63,982 nucleotides of DNA from an uncultured Devosia sp. (lineage in GTDB: Bacteria; Pseudomonadota; Alphaproteobacteria; Rhizobiales; Devosiaceae). The DNA lies in the NCBI RefSeq assembly GCF_946479885.1, contig NZ_CAMLHM010000017.1:1-63982 (forward strand), written 5' to 3'. Each line of letters opens with the position of its first letter. The first letter of the stretch is position 1. The notes beneath the pieces are model-generated. The model did not search any database. It had not been told where the DNA came from and was given only the letters and a program-made list of their open reading frames with translations. Shown piece after piece: positions 17,959 to 25,980 of this stretch. The position numbers and the translations under genes are program-made.

Positions 17959-18401
17959 ACGAGGCCGTGATCCTGCATTGCCTGCTGTTCGTCCGGCGTC
18001 ACATAGCCGAAGATCTTGGCGACGCCGTCGGCGGTGGTGACGAAGTAGAAGTTGGTGAAGGTCACGTGGCCGCTCTGGCCGGCTTTGTTGGTATAGGCAA
18101 AGTCCCAGTCCACGTCGGCGATGGCGTGGCAATAGTCCAGCTCGGTGACCTTGATGCCCTTGATGGTCATGTGCTTGCCGCCGACGGCGCGATAGTGGGC
18201 AAAGCCCCTGGAGATCGTCTCGCGGAAGCTGTTGTCATTGGCGCCGCCCATCACGCCCTTGGGGCTGGATCCGACGAAGTAGGGCGCGAAGGCGGCGGAG
18301 ACGCCGCCCATATCTTCGTATGGCGGGTCCTTGAGGGCGTCGTCACTCCGCTTGGCATAGGCGTCGAACAGCGCCCGGACCTTGGTTTCGAGCTTTGTCA
18401 T
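17955..18401 (-). CDS. SnoaL/NTF2-like small protein
   Basis: A 148-residue cytosolic protein with the helix-rich N-terminus and curved beta-sheet pattern of NTF2-like folds (the HYRAVGGKHMTIKGIKVTELD and HVTFTNFYFVTTADG strands). No catalytic residues can be assigned. Upstream on the minus strand, TGAAC and CGTT separated by 17 nt (18449-18424) differ by one base from the EcfG stress-promoter consensus. This is a weak hint of stress regulation. Confidence 0.7.
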   Translation of the reverse strand: MTKLETKVRALFDAYAKRSDDALKDPPYEDMGGVSAAFAPYFVGSSPKGVMGGANDNSFRETISRGFAHYRAVGGKHMTIKGIKVTELDYCHAIADVDWDFAYTNKAGQSGHVTFTNFYFVTTADGVAKIFGYVTPDEQQAMQDHGLV

Positions 18402-18592
18402 TGCGGCCTCCTGTGAAAGGCAGAACGCGCGGCGCCACCGCCGGGTTCAACCGCGTGGTGCGGCGAAACGTTAATCAACTCTTGAGGCCTCTTGCCTAAC
18501 ATTGTCGGTGCGGTCTGCCAGGACCGTGGACAGAGGCGAGGCGCCAAATCAGCGGCCTTCGAAACACCATCGCCAGCAGCCTGCGGTTTCGT

Positions 18593-20293
18593 GTGCTGCT
18601 TCTGGTGCTGCTCGGCTTTGCCGTGGTGGCCGTGCCGGCCTATGCCGCATTCAACTGGATCGTTGCCTCCACCGTCGTCCAGCTCGGAACCCTGTTTGCC
18701 GAAAAACAGGTGCTCTACGATCGCTATCGCGGGCTCGAGGCGCTGATGCGCGAGGTGTCGCTGGCCGAGGCGCTGGCGGGGTCGCAATCGATCCGCGACT
18801 GGGCCAATGACGAGAGCAATCCGGAGCTGACACGCCGCGGCATCGCCGAACTCGAGCATTTCCGCCAGTCCTTTGCCGACCGGAGCTATTTTTTCGTCAT
18901 CGGGGCATCGGGCAACTACTATTTCAACGACGCCACCAATTCCTATGCCGGTGACCAGTTCCGCTACACGGTCAGCCCCGATAACCCGCGCGACGCCTGG
19001 TATTATTCGACGGTAGAGCTGGGCGAAGGCTGCCACCTCAATGTGGACAATGACGCCAACCTGCGCGTCACCAAGGTGTGGATGAACTGCGTCATCCGCG
19101 AGGGCCGGCGGGTGCTGGGCATTCTGGGCACGGGGATCGACCTCACCAGCTTCATCCAGGAAGTGGTCAATGTTCCCCAGGTCGGCGTCACCTCGATGTT
19201 CGTGGACCGGCAGGGCGCGGTGCAGGCCCATCGCGACCAGGACATGATCGACCTGCGCAGCCTGACCAAGGAAATGAGCGCCAAGCGCACCGTCTATTCG
19301 CTGCTCGACACCGTGGAAGACCAGGTGGCGCTGCAGGCGCTGATGGATGAGGTGGCGGCCGGGCAGGCCGTGGCGAAATCGCGCTTCATGACCATTGGCG
19401 GGCGGCAGATGCTGGTCGGCGTCGGTTATCTGGACCGGCTCGGCTGGTTCAATGTCACGCTGATGGATATTGACGCCATCATCGACAAGCGGCTGTTCCT
19501 GCCGATCGGCCTCTTGCTGGCAGCGGTTATGGGGCTGACGGCGGTGGTCCTGGTGCTGGTGTTCAAGCGGCAGGTGCTGGACCGGCTGAAGCGGCTGGAG
19601 ACGGTGGTGCATAGCGCGCGACAGGGCGACTATGGCCCGGCGCTGGCCATGGGAGACGATCGCCAGGACGAGGTGGGCCGGCTTTCAGCCGCCTTTACCG
19701 AAATGGCGGTGTCGGTGGCCGAGCATACCAATTTGCTCGAGGCGCGGGTGCGCGAGCGCACCGAGGCGCTGGAATCCCTCGCCTTCCGCGATGCCCAAAC
19801 CGGGATTGCCAATCGGCGCGGCTTCGTCGCCGCTTTTGCCGATACGGCGCCAGGCAAGCGCCATGGGCTGCTGCTGGTCGACATCGATCACTTCAAGTCG
19901 GTCAACGACAATTTCGGCCATGCGGCCGGCGACGCCGTGATCATCGAAGTGGCCCGCCGTATCGTGGATTGCCTGGGGCAGGGCAGCCTCTGCGGGCGCT
20001 GGGGCGGCGACGAGTTCGTCGTGTTGCTGCAGGACAGCGCGCCCCATCTGCTGCGCGCCGCGGCATCCAGGATCATGGCCGATATCAGTGACCGGCCCAT
20101 CGAATTGCCGGGCGGCGAGCTCGCCATGGTTACGATCAGCGTCGGCGCCTGCCTGACCGAGGCGGGCGATACGATCGAGACCGTCACCGAAATGGCCGAC
20201 GCGGCGCTCTATATGGCCAAGGGCGAGGGGCGCAATCGTGTCGTTGTGTTCGGGCCGGACGTCGCCGCCAGCGAGGAAAGCCGCATCGCCTAG
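18593..20293 (+). CDS. Membrane diguanylate cyclase (sensor-HAMP-GGDEF)
   Basis: About 566 residues, synthesising cyclic di-GMP. The order is an N-terminal membrane helix, a periplasmic Cache-like sensor (residues ~30-295), a second helix (LLLAAVMGLTAVVLVLVF), a HAMP-like linker and a GGDEF domain. The domain has the active-site motif WGGDEFVV near residue 471 and metal Asp in LLVDIDHFKSVND. The RxxD inhibitory site is absent. The annotated GTG start at 18593 leaves no positive residues before the first helix. The frame continues upstream with R-rich codons but contains no ATG, GTG or TTG; an ATC at 18548, preceded by GGCGAGG, may be the true start. Confidence 0.92.
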   Translation: MLLLVLLGFAVVAVPAYAAFNWIVASTVVQLGTLFAEKQVLYDRYRGLEALMREVSLAEALAGSQSIRDWANDESNPELTRRGIAELEHFRQSFADRSYFFVIGASGNYYFNDATNSYAGDQFRYTVSPDNPRDAWYYSTVELGEGCHLNVDNDANLRVTKVWMNCVIREGRRVLGILGTGIDLTSFIQEVVNVPQVGVTSMFVDRQGAVQAHRDQDMIDLRSLTKEMSAKRTVYSLLDTVEDQVALQALMDEVAAGQAVAKSRFMTIGGRQMLVGVGYLDRLGWFNVTLMDIDAIIDKRLFLPIGLLLAAVMGLTAVVLVLVFKRQVLDRLKRLETVVHSARQGDYGPALAMGDDRQDEVGRLSAAFTEMAVSVAEHTNLLEARVRERTEALESLAFRDAQTGIANRRGFVAAFADTAPGKRHGLLLVDIDHFKSVNDNFGHAAGDAVIIEVARRIVDCLGQGSLCGRWGGDEFVVLLQDSAPHLLRAAASRIMADISDRPIELPGGELAMVTISVGACLTEAGDTIETVTEMADAALYMAKGEGRNRVVVFGPDVAASEESRIA

Positions 20294-20369
20294 CGGACGA
20301 CCTTGCCCAGACAGTTGACGCAATGGCGGGCGCCTGACAGCGTCGGCCCAATTCCAGCCGAGGTTCCCC

Positions 20370-21419
20370 ATGCCCCAATCCCGCATCCTGTTGGTCGCCA
20401 GCCTGCTGGTGCTTGCCGCCGTGCCTGCCCGTGCCGCCAGTTTCGACTGTGCCGCGGCCAGTACGCCGTTCGAGCACGCGATCTGCGACATCGAGGACCT
20501 GTCGGCGGCCGATGACCGCCTGGCCAAGTCGTTTTCGACGGCGACTGGCGGGTTGACCAAGGAGTCGGTGGTGCTGATGCGCGGCGACCAGCGGGGCTGG
20601 CTCGATTATGCCCAGCGCGTCTGCACCGACGATGCGGAGCCCCTGACCCAGGGCAGCTATCCGGAAATGGGCGGCTCGTGCCTGGTGGACAAGTTCAACG
20701 CCCGCAGCAGCGCGCTCGAACAGAGCCGGATGATTGATGGGCACCGCTTCTTCATCAAGTCGCTCTATGCCGCGCTGCCCGACCCCAACGAGGTTGATAA
20801 CCCCGATTCCTATTGGAAGGTGGCGAGCCACGAGGCCATCATGCCGCAGCTGGATGCCGATGACCCGTGGGCCGAAGGCTTCAATCGCTATGTCATGGAA
20901 GAAGCGGCCCGCGACACCGAGACCATCTCGCTCGCCGGGGCGAGCGATGTCGCCGACCTCGACCCTAGCTCGGACAGCAACCTCAACATCGAGGTCAAGG
21001 AACTGGGCGGTACCAGTCGCATCACGCTCGAAGTGGGCACCTACTGGTATGGGCATGGCGCCGCCCACGGCAACTGGAGCGTCAGTTACCTGCATTACCT
21101 GACGGCTGAGCAGCGAGGCCTGCGGGCGGACGACATGTTTGCCGGCAAGGACTGGCAGGTGACGCTGCGCGATGCCGCCTGGGCACAGCTGCAGCTCGAG
21201 CACCAGGAATGGCTGCAGGTGGAGTCGCCGGCCGATATCACCGAAATGGTCGTCGATCCTACGCGCTGGGATCTGTCCAATGACTACGGCCTGGTGATCC
21301 AGTTCCAGCCCTACGAAGTGTCGGCCTATGCCTATGGCGCGCCCACTATCACCATTGCCTGGGAAAAGCTCGACGCCATCAAGGCCGAGACGCAGGACCA
21401 GGTCCGCTATGGCTACTGA
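20370..21419 (+). CDS. Secreted protein with LprI-like N-terminus and DUF3298-like C-terminus
   Basis: A 349-residue exported protein. A signal peptide (LLVASLLVLAAVPARAA) is followed by the lysozyme-inhibitor LprI-type module: FDCAAASTPFEHAICD, a helix, then RGDQRGWLDYAQRVC, with paired cysteines. The C-terminal half carries the YWYGHGAAHGNWSVSYLHYL and VIQFQPYEVSAYAYG segments typical of DUF3298/RsiV-type periplasmic domains. A role in envelope defence, such as lysozyme binding, is plausible by family but not shown. Convergent with the adjacent acetyltransferase gene, directly abutting it. Confidence 0.85.
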   Translation: MPQSRILLVASLLVLAAVPARAASFDCAAASTPFEHAICDIEDLSAADDRLAKSFSTATGGLTKESVVLMRGDQRGWLDYAQRVCTDDAEPLTQGSYPEMGGSCLVDKFNARSSALEQSRMIDGHRFFIKSLYAALPDPNEVDNPDSYWKVASHEAIMPQLDADDPWAEGFNRYVMEEAARDTETISLAGASDVADLDPSSDSNLNIEVKELGGTSRITLEVGTYWYGHGAAHGNWSVSYLHYLTAEQRGLRADDMFAGKDWQVTLRDAAWAQLQLEHQEWLQVESPADITEMVVDPTRWDLSNDYGLVIQFQPYEVSAYAYGAPTITIAWEKLDAIKAETQDQVRYGY

Positions 21420-21716
21420 TCAGGCGCGCAGGTCGGCCCATTCGGGGTGGCGGCGAAACTGGGCGACCACATAGGAGCAGAGCGGGGTGATCTTGAAGCC
21501 CTGCTCACGCGCATCGGCTATGGCGCGGTTCACCAGCCTGGCGGCGATGCCGCGGCCCTCATATTCGGGCGGGACGCCGGTATGGTCGATGGTGATGGTG
21601 CCATTGTCCGCTTTGTGGAAGGTCATTTCCGCCTCGAAGCCTGGTGCCAGGCGGATGACGTAACGGCCGCGGGTCGGGCCTTCCTCGCGGTCGACGGTGA
21701 GTTCGGTTTCGGTCAT
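21420..21716 (-). CDS. GNAT-like N-acetyltransferase (short, YidJ/Gcn5-type)
   Basis: A 98-residue minimal acetyltransferase of the PF14542 type. The acetyl-CoA pyrophosphate loop is PPEYEGRGIAARLV, and PLCSYVVAQFRRHPEW holds the conserved Cys-Ser-Tyr and Arg-His positions of this short family. ATG 21716 is preceded by AAGGAAGA. The substrate is unknown. It directly abuts the end of the convergent LprI-like gene and lies 53 bp after the TPR gene start region on the same strand. Confidence 0.9.
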   Translation of the reverse strand: MTETELTVDREEGPTRGRYVIRLAPGFEAEMTFHKADNGTITIDHTGVPPEYEGRGIAARLVNRAIADAREQGFKITPLCSYVVAQFRRHPEWADLRA

Positions 21717-21769
21717 GGGGTCTTCCTTGCTGGCCCCCAATGTGGGGCTGGCGCGGGCGCGTCGCAAGG

Positions 21770-22342
21770 CTAGATCTTGATGGCGTCTTCCAGCAATTCG
21801 GGGAACATGGCCCGTTCGGTCAGGAATGGATGAATGGCGATGGCGGCCAGGATATCCTTGAGCGCCAGGTCGTCCTTGCCCTGTTCCTTGTACATGACCG
21901 CGCGGCCTGCCAGGGCGCCGAAATGGCGTGGCTCCAGTTCCAGCACCTTTTCGATGTCTGCCATCGACTGCTCGTAATTGTGCAGCAGGTAATAGATGGT
22001 GGCGCGCTGGTTCCAGGCCTCGGCATAATCGGGATGGTCGGCCACGATATCATCGAGCAGCGCGATGACGGCCGGGAAATCGGCGTTGATGCGCAAAGCC
22101 AGCACATCCTGCATGCGGGCGGCGAGAATGGGATCGGCGGGTGTGGTCCAGTAGATCCAGATCTGGTCGGTTATGCCCTGGGCCGTCTGGGGATCGGGCG
22201 CCGCGCGGAGCTGGGCGAACAGGGTATCGAGCGCCGCCCGCTCCCGCTCGGTCTGCGCGCTGGCGGGCAATGTCATGGCAATAGCACAGGGTGGCACCAG
22301 AAGGGCGAGAACTACGCTGATGTGGTCGAGCCAGCGGCGCAT
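21770..22342 (-). CDS. Exported tetratricopeptide-repeat protein
   Basis: A 190-residue protein with an N-terminal signal peptide (cleavage near LPASAQ) and two to three TPR units (PDYAEAWNQRATIYYLLHNY and PRHFGALAGRAVMYKEQGKD). This suggests a periplasmic or secreted interaction module. Related short TPR proteins are common in alphaproteobacteria without known function. It shares strand and probably transcript with the GNAT gene downstream. Confidence 0.85.
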   Translation of the reverse strand: MRRWLDHISVVLALLVPPCAIAMTLPASAQTERERAALDTLFAQLRAAPDPQTAQGITDQIWIYWTTPADPILAARMQDVLALRINADFPAVIALLDDIVADHPDYAEAWNQRATIYYLLHNYEQSMADIEKVLELEPRHFGALAGRAVMYKEQGKDDLALKDILAAIAIHPFLTERAMFPELLEDAIKI

Positions 22343-22395
22343 GATGACGCAAGAGTGATCCTCTTACGTCCGCCCGGCAAGACAGCAGTTCGTGA

Positions 22396-23097
22396 TCAGT
22401 GCGCGCCGTCCTCGACGCTCCAGCGCGCCTTGATGGAGCGGCCGAAACCGCCCAGCCAGGGCGCGAAGAACAGCAGGATGCGGCGGTGATAGTGCACGAG
22501 GATGAAGAGTGCCGCCAGGATCAGCGTGCCGACCACGATCACCAGTTCCAGCGACAGGCCGATGGACTTGAGCCAGGCGGTCAGCAGCATGCCGGGCAGG
22601 ATGTGCGCGGCGGCCCAGGCGAAGGCCGAGGTGACGTTGATGACGGTGAAATGCCCGTATTTCATGCCCATGATGCCGGCGACGCCGGGGATCACCGCTT
22701 TGACGCCGGGAATGAAGCGGCCGATGAACACGGCCTTGCCGCCATGCTTGGCGAAGAACACTTCGCCGCGAGCGATCAGTGGCTTGTGATTCCTGAAGGG
22801 CCAGATTTCCTTGATGGAGTCCTTGAGGAAGTGGCCGATGGTGTAGGAGATGGCGTCGCCGATAATGGCGCCAATCACCGCGGCAAAATACACTTCCCAG
22901 AAGGGCAGGCGGCCTTCGGCGATAATGCCGCCGGCCATCAGCAATACGGGCGTCGAGGGTACAAAAAGCCCGAGGATGAAAACCGCTTCGCCGATCGCCA
23001 CCGCGAAGATGAACCAGAAGGTCAGCCAGAAATTGCCCGAAATGGCGTCGAGAAAATTCTCGAGATAGGCCGAGACGGTATGAAAGATATCGAACAT
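22396..23097 (-). CDS. DedA family membrane protein
   Basis: A 233-residue polytopic membrane protein. The re-entrant GLFVPSTPVLLMAGG segment and the FIGRFIPGVKAVIPGVAG motif (the essential Arg of F-x-R-F-x-P) identify the DedA superfamily, whose members flip undecaprenyl phosphate or phosphatidylethanolamine and support membrane potential. ATG 23097 begins MFDIFHTV just before the amphipathic N-terminus. Upstream in-frame codons lack family similarity. It is divergent from ridA. Confidence 0.93.
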   Translation of the reverse strand: MFDIFHTVSAYLENFLDAISGNFWLTFWFIFAVAIGEAVFILGLFVPSTPVLLMAGGIIAEGRLPFWEVYFAAVIGAIIGDAISYTIGHFLKDSIKEIWPFRNHKPLIARGEVFFAKHGGKAVFIGRFIPGVKAVIPGVAGIMGMKYGHFTVINVTSAFAWAAAHILPGMLLTAWLKSIGLSLELVIVVGTLILAALFILVHYHRRILLFFAPWLGGFGRSIKARWSVEDGAH

Positions 23098-23202
23098 CAG
23101 GCGGTCTCGCTGAACGGGAGAGCGGTGTGCAATGCTCACCAACGGTTGACTTATGGCCGCTGAGGCGCTGAGGCTCAAGTACTATCACCTTAGAGCTTTG
23201 CC

Positions 23203-23595
23203 ATGACACTCGCTCATCACCTTATCGCCAGCGGTCCGCGGCCGGTCGCGCCCTTCTCTCACGCGGTCGAGGCCGATGGCTGGGTGTTCGTCACCGGTCA
23301 GATGCCGACCGACCCCGACGCGCCCGACGCGCCGCTGCCTGCGGGCATCGAGGCGCAGACCATAAGGGTGATCGACAACCTCAAGATGGTGCTTGGTGGC
23401 ATTGGGCTGGGGCTCGATGATATCGTCATGGCGCGCATCTACCTGACCCAGTTCGATCGTGATTATGCCGAGCTCAACGCGCTGTGGCCGCGCTTTTTTG
23501 CCGCCGGCAAGCTGCCGGCACGGACCACTGTGGGGGTGACGGCGCTGGCGCTGGGTGCGCTGGTCGAGATCGATCTGGTGGTTCGGCGGCCCTAA
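23203..23595 (+). CDS. RidA family protein
   Basis: A 130-residue chorismate-mutase-fold trimer subunit. The PARTTVGVTALALGALVEIDLVV segment carries the Arg that, in RidA, binds the imine/enamine substrate. The N-terminal FSHAVEADGWVFVTGQMP is also typical. Canonical RidA deaminates reactive 2-aminoacrylate imines formed by PLP enzymes. This copy is diverged enough to belong to an Rid subfamily, so exact activity is open. It is divergent from dedA and 82 bp before the arsR-like gene. Confidence 0.9.
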   Translation: MTLAHHLIASGPRPVAPFSHAVEADGWVFVTGQMPTDPDAPDAPLPAGIEAQTIRVIDNLKMVLGGIGLGLDDIVMARIYLTQFDRDYAELNALWPRFFAAGKLPARTTVGVTALALGALVEIDLVVRRP

Positions 23596-23644
23596 AGCCA
23601 ATTTTGATGGAGGATGGCGGCAAGCGGCCGAACTATTAGCGTTG

Positions 23645-23667
23645 ACTAATGCATTAGTACGCACTAA
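23645..23667 (+). promoter_or_regulatory. Palindromic operator of the ArsR-type regulator
   Basis: ACTAATGCATTAGT (23645-23658) is a perfect 14-bp palindrome. It overlaps a second inverted pair, TTAGT-ACGC-ACTAA (23654-23667). TTGACT at 23642-23647, a likely -35 box, overlaps the left edge. The regulator ATG is only 11 nt further on, so the operator sits inside the promoter, as expected for autorepression. Confidence 0.65.
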
Positions 23668-23677
23668 TTGATTGTCC

Positions 23678-24007
23678 ATGACCGAAGCAGCCCCCATTAC
23701 CCAGATCATGCGTGCCCTGGCCGACCCGACACGACGAACCGTGTTCGAACGTGTCGTGGGCAGCGATGAAATCAGCGTTGCCGATCTCACGCGCGGTAGC
23801 GGCGTGACGCAGGGCGCCATCAGCCAGCATCTCAAGACCCTCAAGCAGGCGGGCCTCGTCGCCGAGCGCGCCGAGGGCCGTAACGTCTTCTATCGGGTCG
23901 AGCCGGAAGGCCTGGCCCCGCTGGTGGACTGGATGGGCCACTATGGCGTGTTCTGGCGTGAGCGGTTTGGCGACCTGCGCAATCTCCTCAAGGAAATCGA
24001 TCCATGA
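23678..24007 (+). CDS. ArsR/SmtB-family transcriptional regulator
   Basis: A 109-residue winged helix-turn-helix repressor (ALADPTRRTVFERV, then SVADLTRGSGVTQGAISQHL and LKQAGLVAERAEGRN). No metal-binding CxC motif is present. With a downstream SRPBCC partner it belongs to the non-metal ArsR-AHSA1 class. No Shine-Dalgarno precedes ATG 23678, and the promoter lies immediately upstream, so the mRNA may be leaderless. It overlaps the SRPBCC gene by ATGA. Confidence 0.93.
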   Translation: MTEAAPITQIMRALADPTRRTVFERVVGSDEISVADLTRGSGVTQGAISQHLKTLKQAGLVAERAEGRNVFYRVEPEGLAPLVDWMGHYGVFWRERFGDLRNLLKEIDP

Positions 24008-24468
24008 CCGATGTCGAATTCATGCCCGCCACCCAGGCTATCGTGGTGGACGAGGTTTTTCCGCACGCCCCCGAAACGTTGTGGCGCACCATCACCGATG
24101 GCGAGTTGATGGCCCGCTGGTTGATGAGACCAACTGGCTTTGCCGCGGTGGAGGGCACGCGCTTCACCTACCAGACCACACCGGCGGGTGGGTGGGACGG
24201 GACCATCCACTGCCAGGTGCTGGAGGTGGTGCCCAACACGCGCTTTGCCTATTCGTGGTCGGGCGGGCACGCGGGCAATACGGGCTATGGCTCGCGGCTC
24301 GATACTGTCGTCACCTGGTTCCTCTCCAAAGTGGACGGCGGGACGCGCCTGCGGCTGGTGCATTCGGGCTTCGTCATGCCGACCAACGAAACGGCCTTCC
24401 GCAATATGAGTGAGGGCTGGAGCAAGGTCGTGCCGCGCCTGGGCGCCATCGCCGATGAGCAGGAGTAG
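24004..24468 (+). CDS. SRPBCC (AHSA1-like) ligand-binding domain protein
   Basis: A 154-residue START/Bet v1-like fold protein of the AHSA1 type, with DEVFPHAPETLWRTITDGEL at the N-terminus and the RLRLVHSGF strand followed by GWSKVVPRL helix at the C-terminus. Its ATG overlaps the stop of the ArsR gene (ATGA), so the two form a translationally coupled module. In such modules the SRPBCC protein probably acts on or binds the inducing compound, which is unknown here. Confidence 0.9.
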   Translation: MTDVEFMPATQAIVVDEVFPHAPETLWRTITDGELMARWLMRPTGFAAVEGTRFTYQTTPAGGWDGTIHCQVLEVVPNTRFAYSWSGGHAGNTGYGSRLDTVVTWFLSKVDGGTRLRLVHSGFVMPTNETAFRNMSEGWSKVVPRLGAIADEQE

Positions 24469-24472
24469 GACG

Positions 24473-24886
24473 ATGGGCGAGAACTATGCTGGCGGCTGCG
24501 CCTGTGGCGCCATCCGCTATGAGGTGGCAGGAGAGCCCGTCGCCATGAACGACTGCCAGTGCCGGCAATGCCAGCGTGACAGCGGCTCGGGCCATGCCTC
24601 ATACATGACCTTTGTCGGCGCGGACGTCGCCCTGGCGGGCATGCCATCGTCCTGGGACTTCACCGGCGATGGCGGAACGGTCAAACGCCGTGCCTTCTGC
24701 CCCGATTGCGGTACACCGGTCTACATGACCTTTCCGGCCATGCCCGATGTCTTCGTGCTCAGGGCCGGAAGCCTCGACGACCCCAGCCGCTATAAGCCCG
24801 ACATGGTCTATTGGACCGAGACGGCGCAGGCTTGGGATCATCTTGATCCGGCGGTGGTCAAGTTCGCGCGGATGCCGCCGGGGTAG
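24473..24886 (+). CDS. GFA (glutathione-dependent formaldehyde-activating) family zinc protein
   Basis: A 137-residue CENP-V/GFA fold protein. The zinc ligands are visible in GGCACGAIRY, the CQCRQCQRDSG block and FCPDCGTPVY. It follows the SRPBCC stop by four bases, so it is probably the third gene of the arsR operon. Most family members lack proven formaldehyde activity, and this one should be described only by fold. Confidence 0.92.
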   Translation: MGENYAGGCACGAIRYEVAGEPVAMNDCQCRQCQRDSGSGHASYMTFVGADVALAGMPSSWDFTGDGGTVKRRAFCPDCGTPVYMTFPAMPDVFVLRAGSLDDPSRYKPDMVYWTETAQAWDHLDPAVVKFARMPPG

Positions 24887-24917
24887 GGGGCAAAAGGTAC
24901 CACAACCACCGCGCGGC

Positions 24918-25016
24918 ACCTCCCCCTTGACGGGGGAGGTTGGGAGGGGGTGTTGAGAGCCCCGATGCCCGGGCTAAGCATCCCCCACCCTTGATCCCTC
25001 CCCGCAAGGGGGAGGG
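24918..25016. repeat. Pair of C/G-rich hairpin repeats
   Basis: ACCTCCCCC-TTGAC-GGGGGAGGT at 24918-24940 and CCCTCCCC-GCAA-GGGGGAGGG at 24996-25016 are two hairpins in the convergent gap between the GFA and FAH genes. They belong to the same dispersed family as 13454-13580 and may terminate both transcripts. Confidence 0.7.
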
Positions 25017-25036
25017 TGTCGACTGCGAGTTTGCAA

Positions 25037-25888
25037 CTAAGCCGAGTAGGCCTTCACGTTCTGTTGCTGCTCGCCCAGGCCTTCGATGCCGAGGCGCATG
25101 ACGTTGCCGGGCTTGAGCCAGACGGGCTCCGGCTTGATGCCCATGCCTACGCCGGGCGGGGTGCCGGTCGAGATGATGTCGCCCGGCTGCAGGCTCATGA
25201 ACTGGCTGACATAGCTCACGACATGGGCGACGCCGAAGATCATCGTCGTGGTCGAGCCGTTCTGGTAGCGCTTGCCGTCGACTTCGAGCCACATCTTGAG
25301 GTTCTGCGGATCGGAGACCTCATCGCGCGTCACCAGCCAGGGGCCGGTGGGGCCGAAGGTGTCGCAGCCCTTGCCCTTGTCCCAGGTGCCGCCGCGCTCG
25401 GTCTGGAAGTGGCGCTCGGAGACATCGTTGATGACGCAATAGCCGGCGACATGGTCCATGGCATCGGCCTCGTCGACATAGCGCGCTTCCTTGCCGATGA
25501 CGACGCCGAGTTCGACCTCCCAATCGGGCTTGATGGCATTCTTGGGGATGATCACGTCGTCGTTCGGGCCGACGATGGCACTGGTCGCCTTCATGAAGAT
25601 GATCGGCTCGGCCGGGATGGGCGCGCCGGTTTCGGCGGCATGGTCGGCATAGTTGAGGCCGATGCAGATGAACTTGCCCACATTGCCCACGCAGGCGCCG
25701 ATGCGCTGGTTGGCGTCGAGCTTGGGCAGCACGCCGATATCGGTGGCGCGGATCCTGGCCAGGCCCTCGGGCGTCAGCGCCTGGCCGGCAATGTCGCCAA
25801 CCACGCCGGAAAGATCGCGGATCGTGCCGTCTTCAGCCAGGATAGCAGGCTTTTCCGCGCCCTTGGCGCCAATGCGGAGCAGTTTCAT
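25037..25888 (-). CDS. FAH-family hydrolase, probable 2,4-diketo-3-deoxy-L-fuconate hydrolase
   Basis: A 283-residue fumarylacetoacetate-hydrolase-fold enzyme. Conserved parts are IGLNYADHAAE, the metal-binding Glu residues in DWEVELGVVIG, Asp in VINDVSER, and STGTPPGVGMG. Family members cleave or hydrate beta-diketo or keto acids. Because fucU, an altronate-type dehydratase, a lactonase and lldD share its operator, I infer cleavage of a 2,4-diketo-3-deoxy sugar acid to pyruvate and L-lactate. Ureidoglycolate lyase is the common automatic label and does not fit the neighbours. A perfect palindrome lies 38 nt upstream of the start. Confidence 0.92.
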   Translation of the reverse strand: MKLLRIGAKGAEKPAILAEDGTIRDLSGVVGDIAGQALTPEGLARIRATDIGVLPKLDANQRIGACVGNVGKFICIGLNYADHAAETGAPIPAEPIIFMKATSAIVGPNDDVIIPKNAIKPDWEVELGVVIGKEARYVDEADAMDHVAGYCVINDVSERHFQTERGGTWDKGKGCDTFGPTGPWLVTRDEVSDPQNLKMWLEVDGKRYQNGSTTTMIFGVAHVVSYVSQFMSLQPGDIISTGTPPGVGMGIKPEPVWLKPGNVMRLGIEGLGEQQQNVKAYSA

Positions 25889-25925
25889 GAGGATGGTCCT
25901 TTTGCCGTTGGCCTAGGCCATAGGG

Positions 25926-25937
25926 CTAACATGTTAG
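25926..25937. promoter_or_regulatory. 12-bp palindromic operator, copy 1 (FAH gene)
   Basis: CTAACATGTTAG, a perfect palindrome 38 nt upstream of the FAH start on the minus strand. Identical copies lie at 27188-27199 and 31183-31194. It is the likely binding site of the FCD-type GntR regulator at 26437-27186. Confidence 0.75.
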
Positions 25938-25980
25938 CGAGTCGAGGCCGACCTTGGTTCAATCCGTTCGGTTGGCGCAA

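Noticed and set aside
18424..18449. EcfG-like promoter TGAAC-N17-CGTT before the NTF2-like gene
   Set aside because: One mismatch in the highly conserved GGAAC box and a position very near the start codon; kept only as a weak remark.
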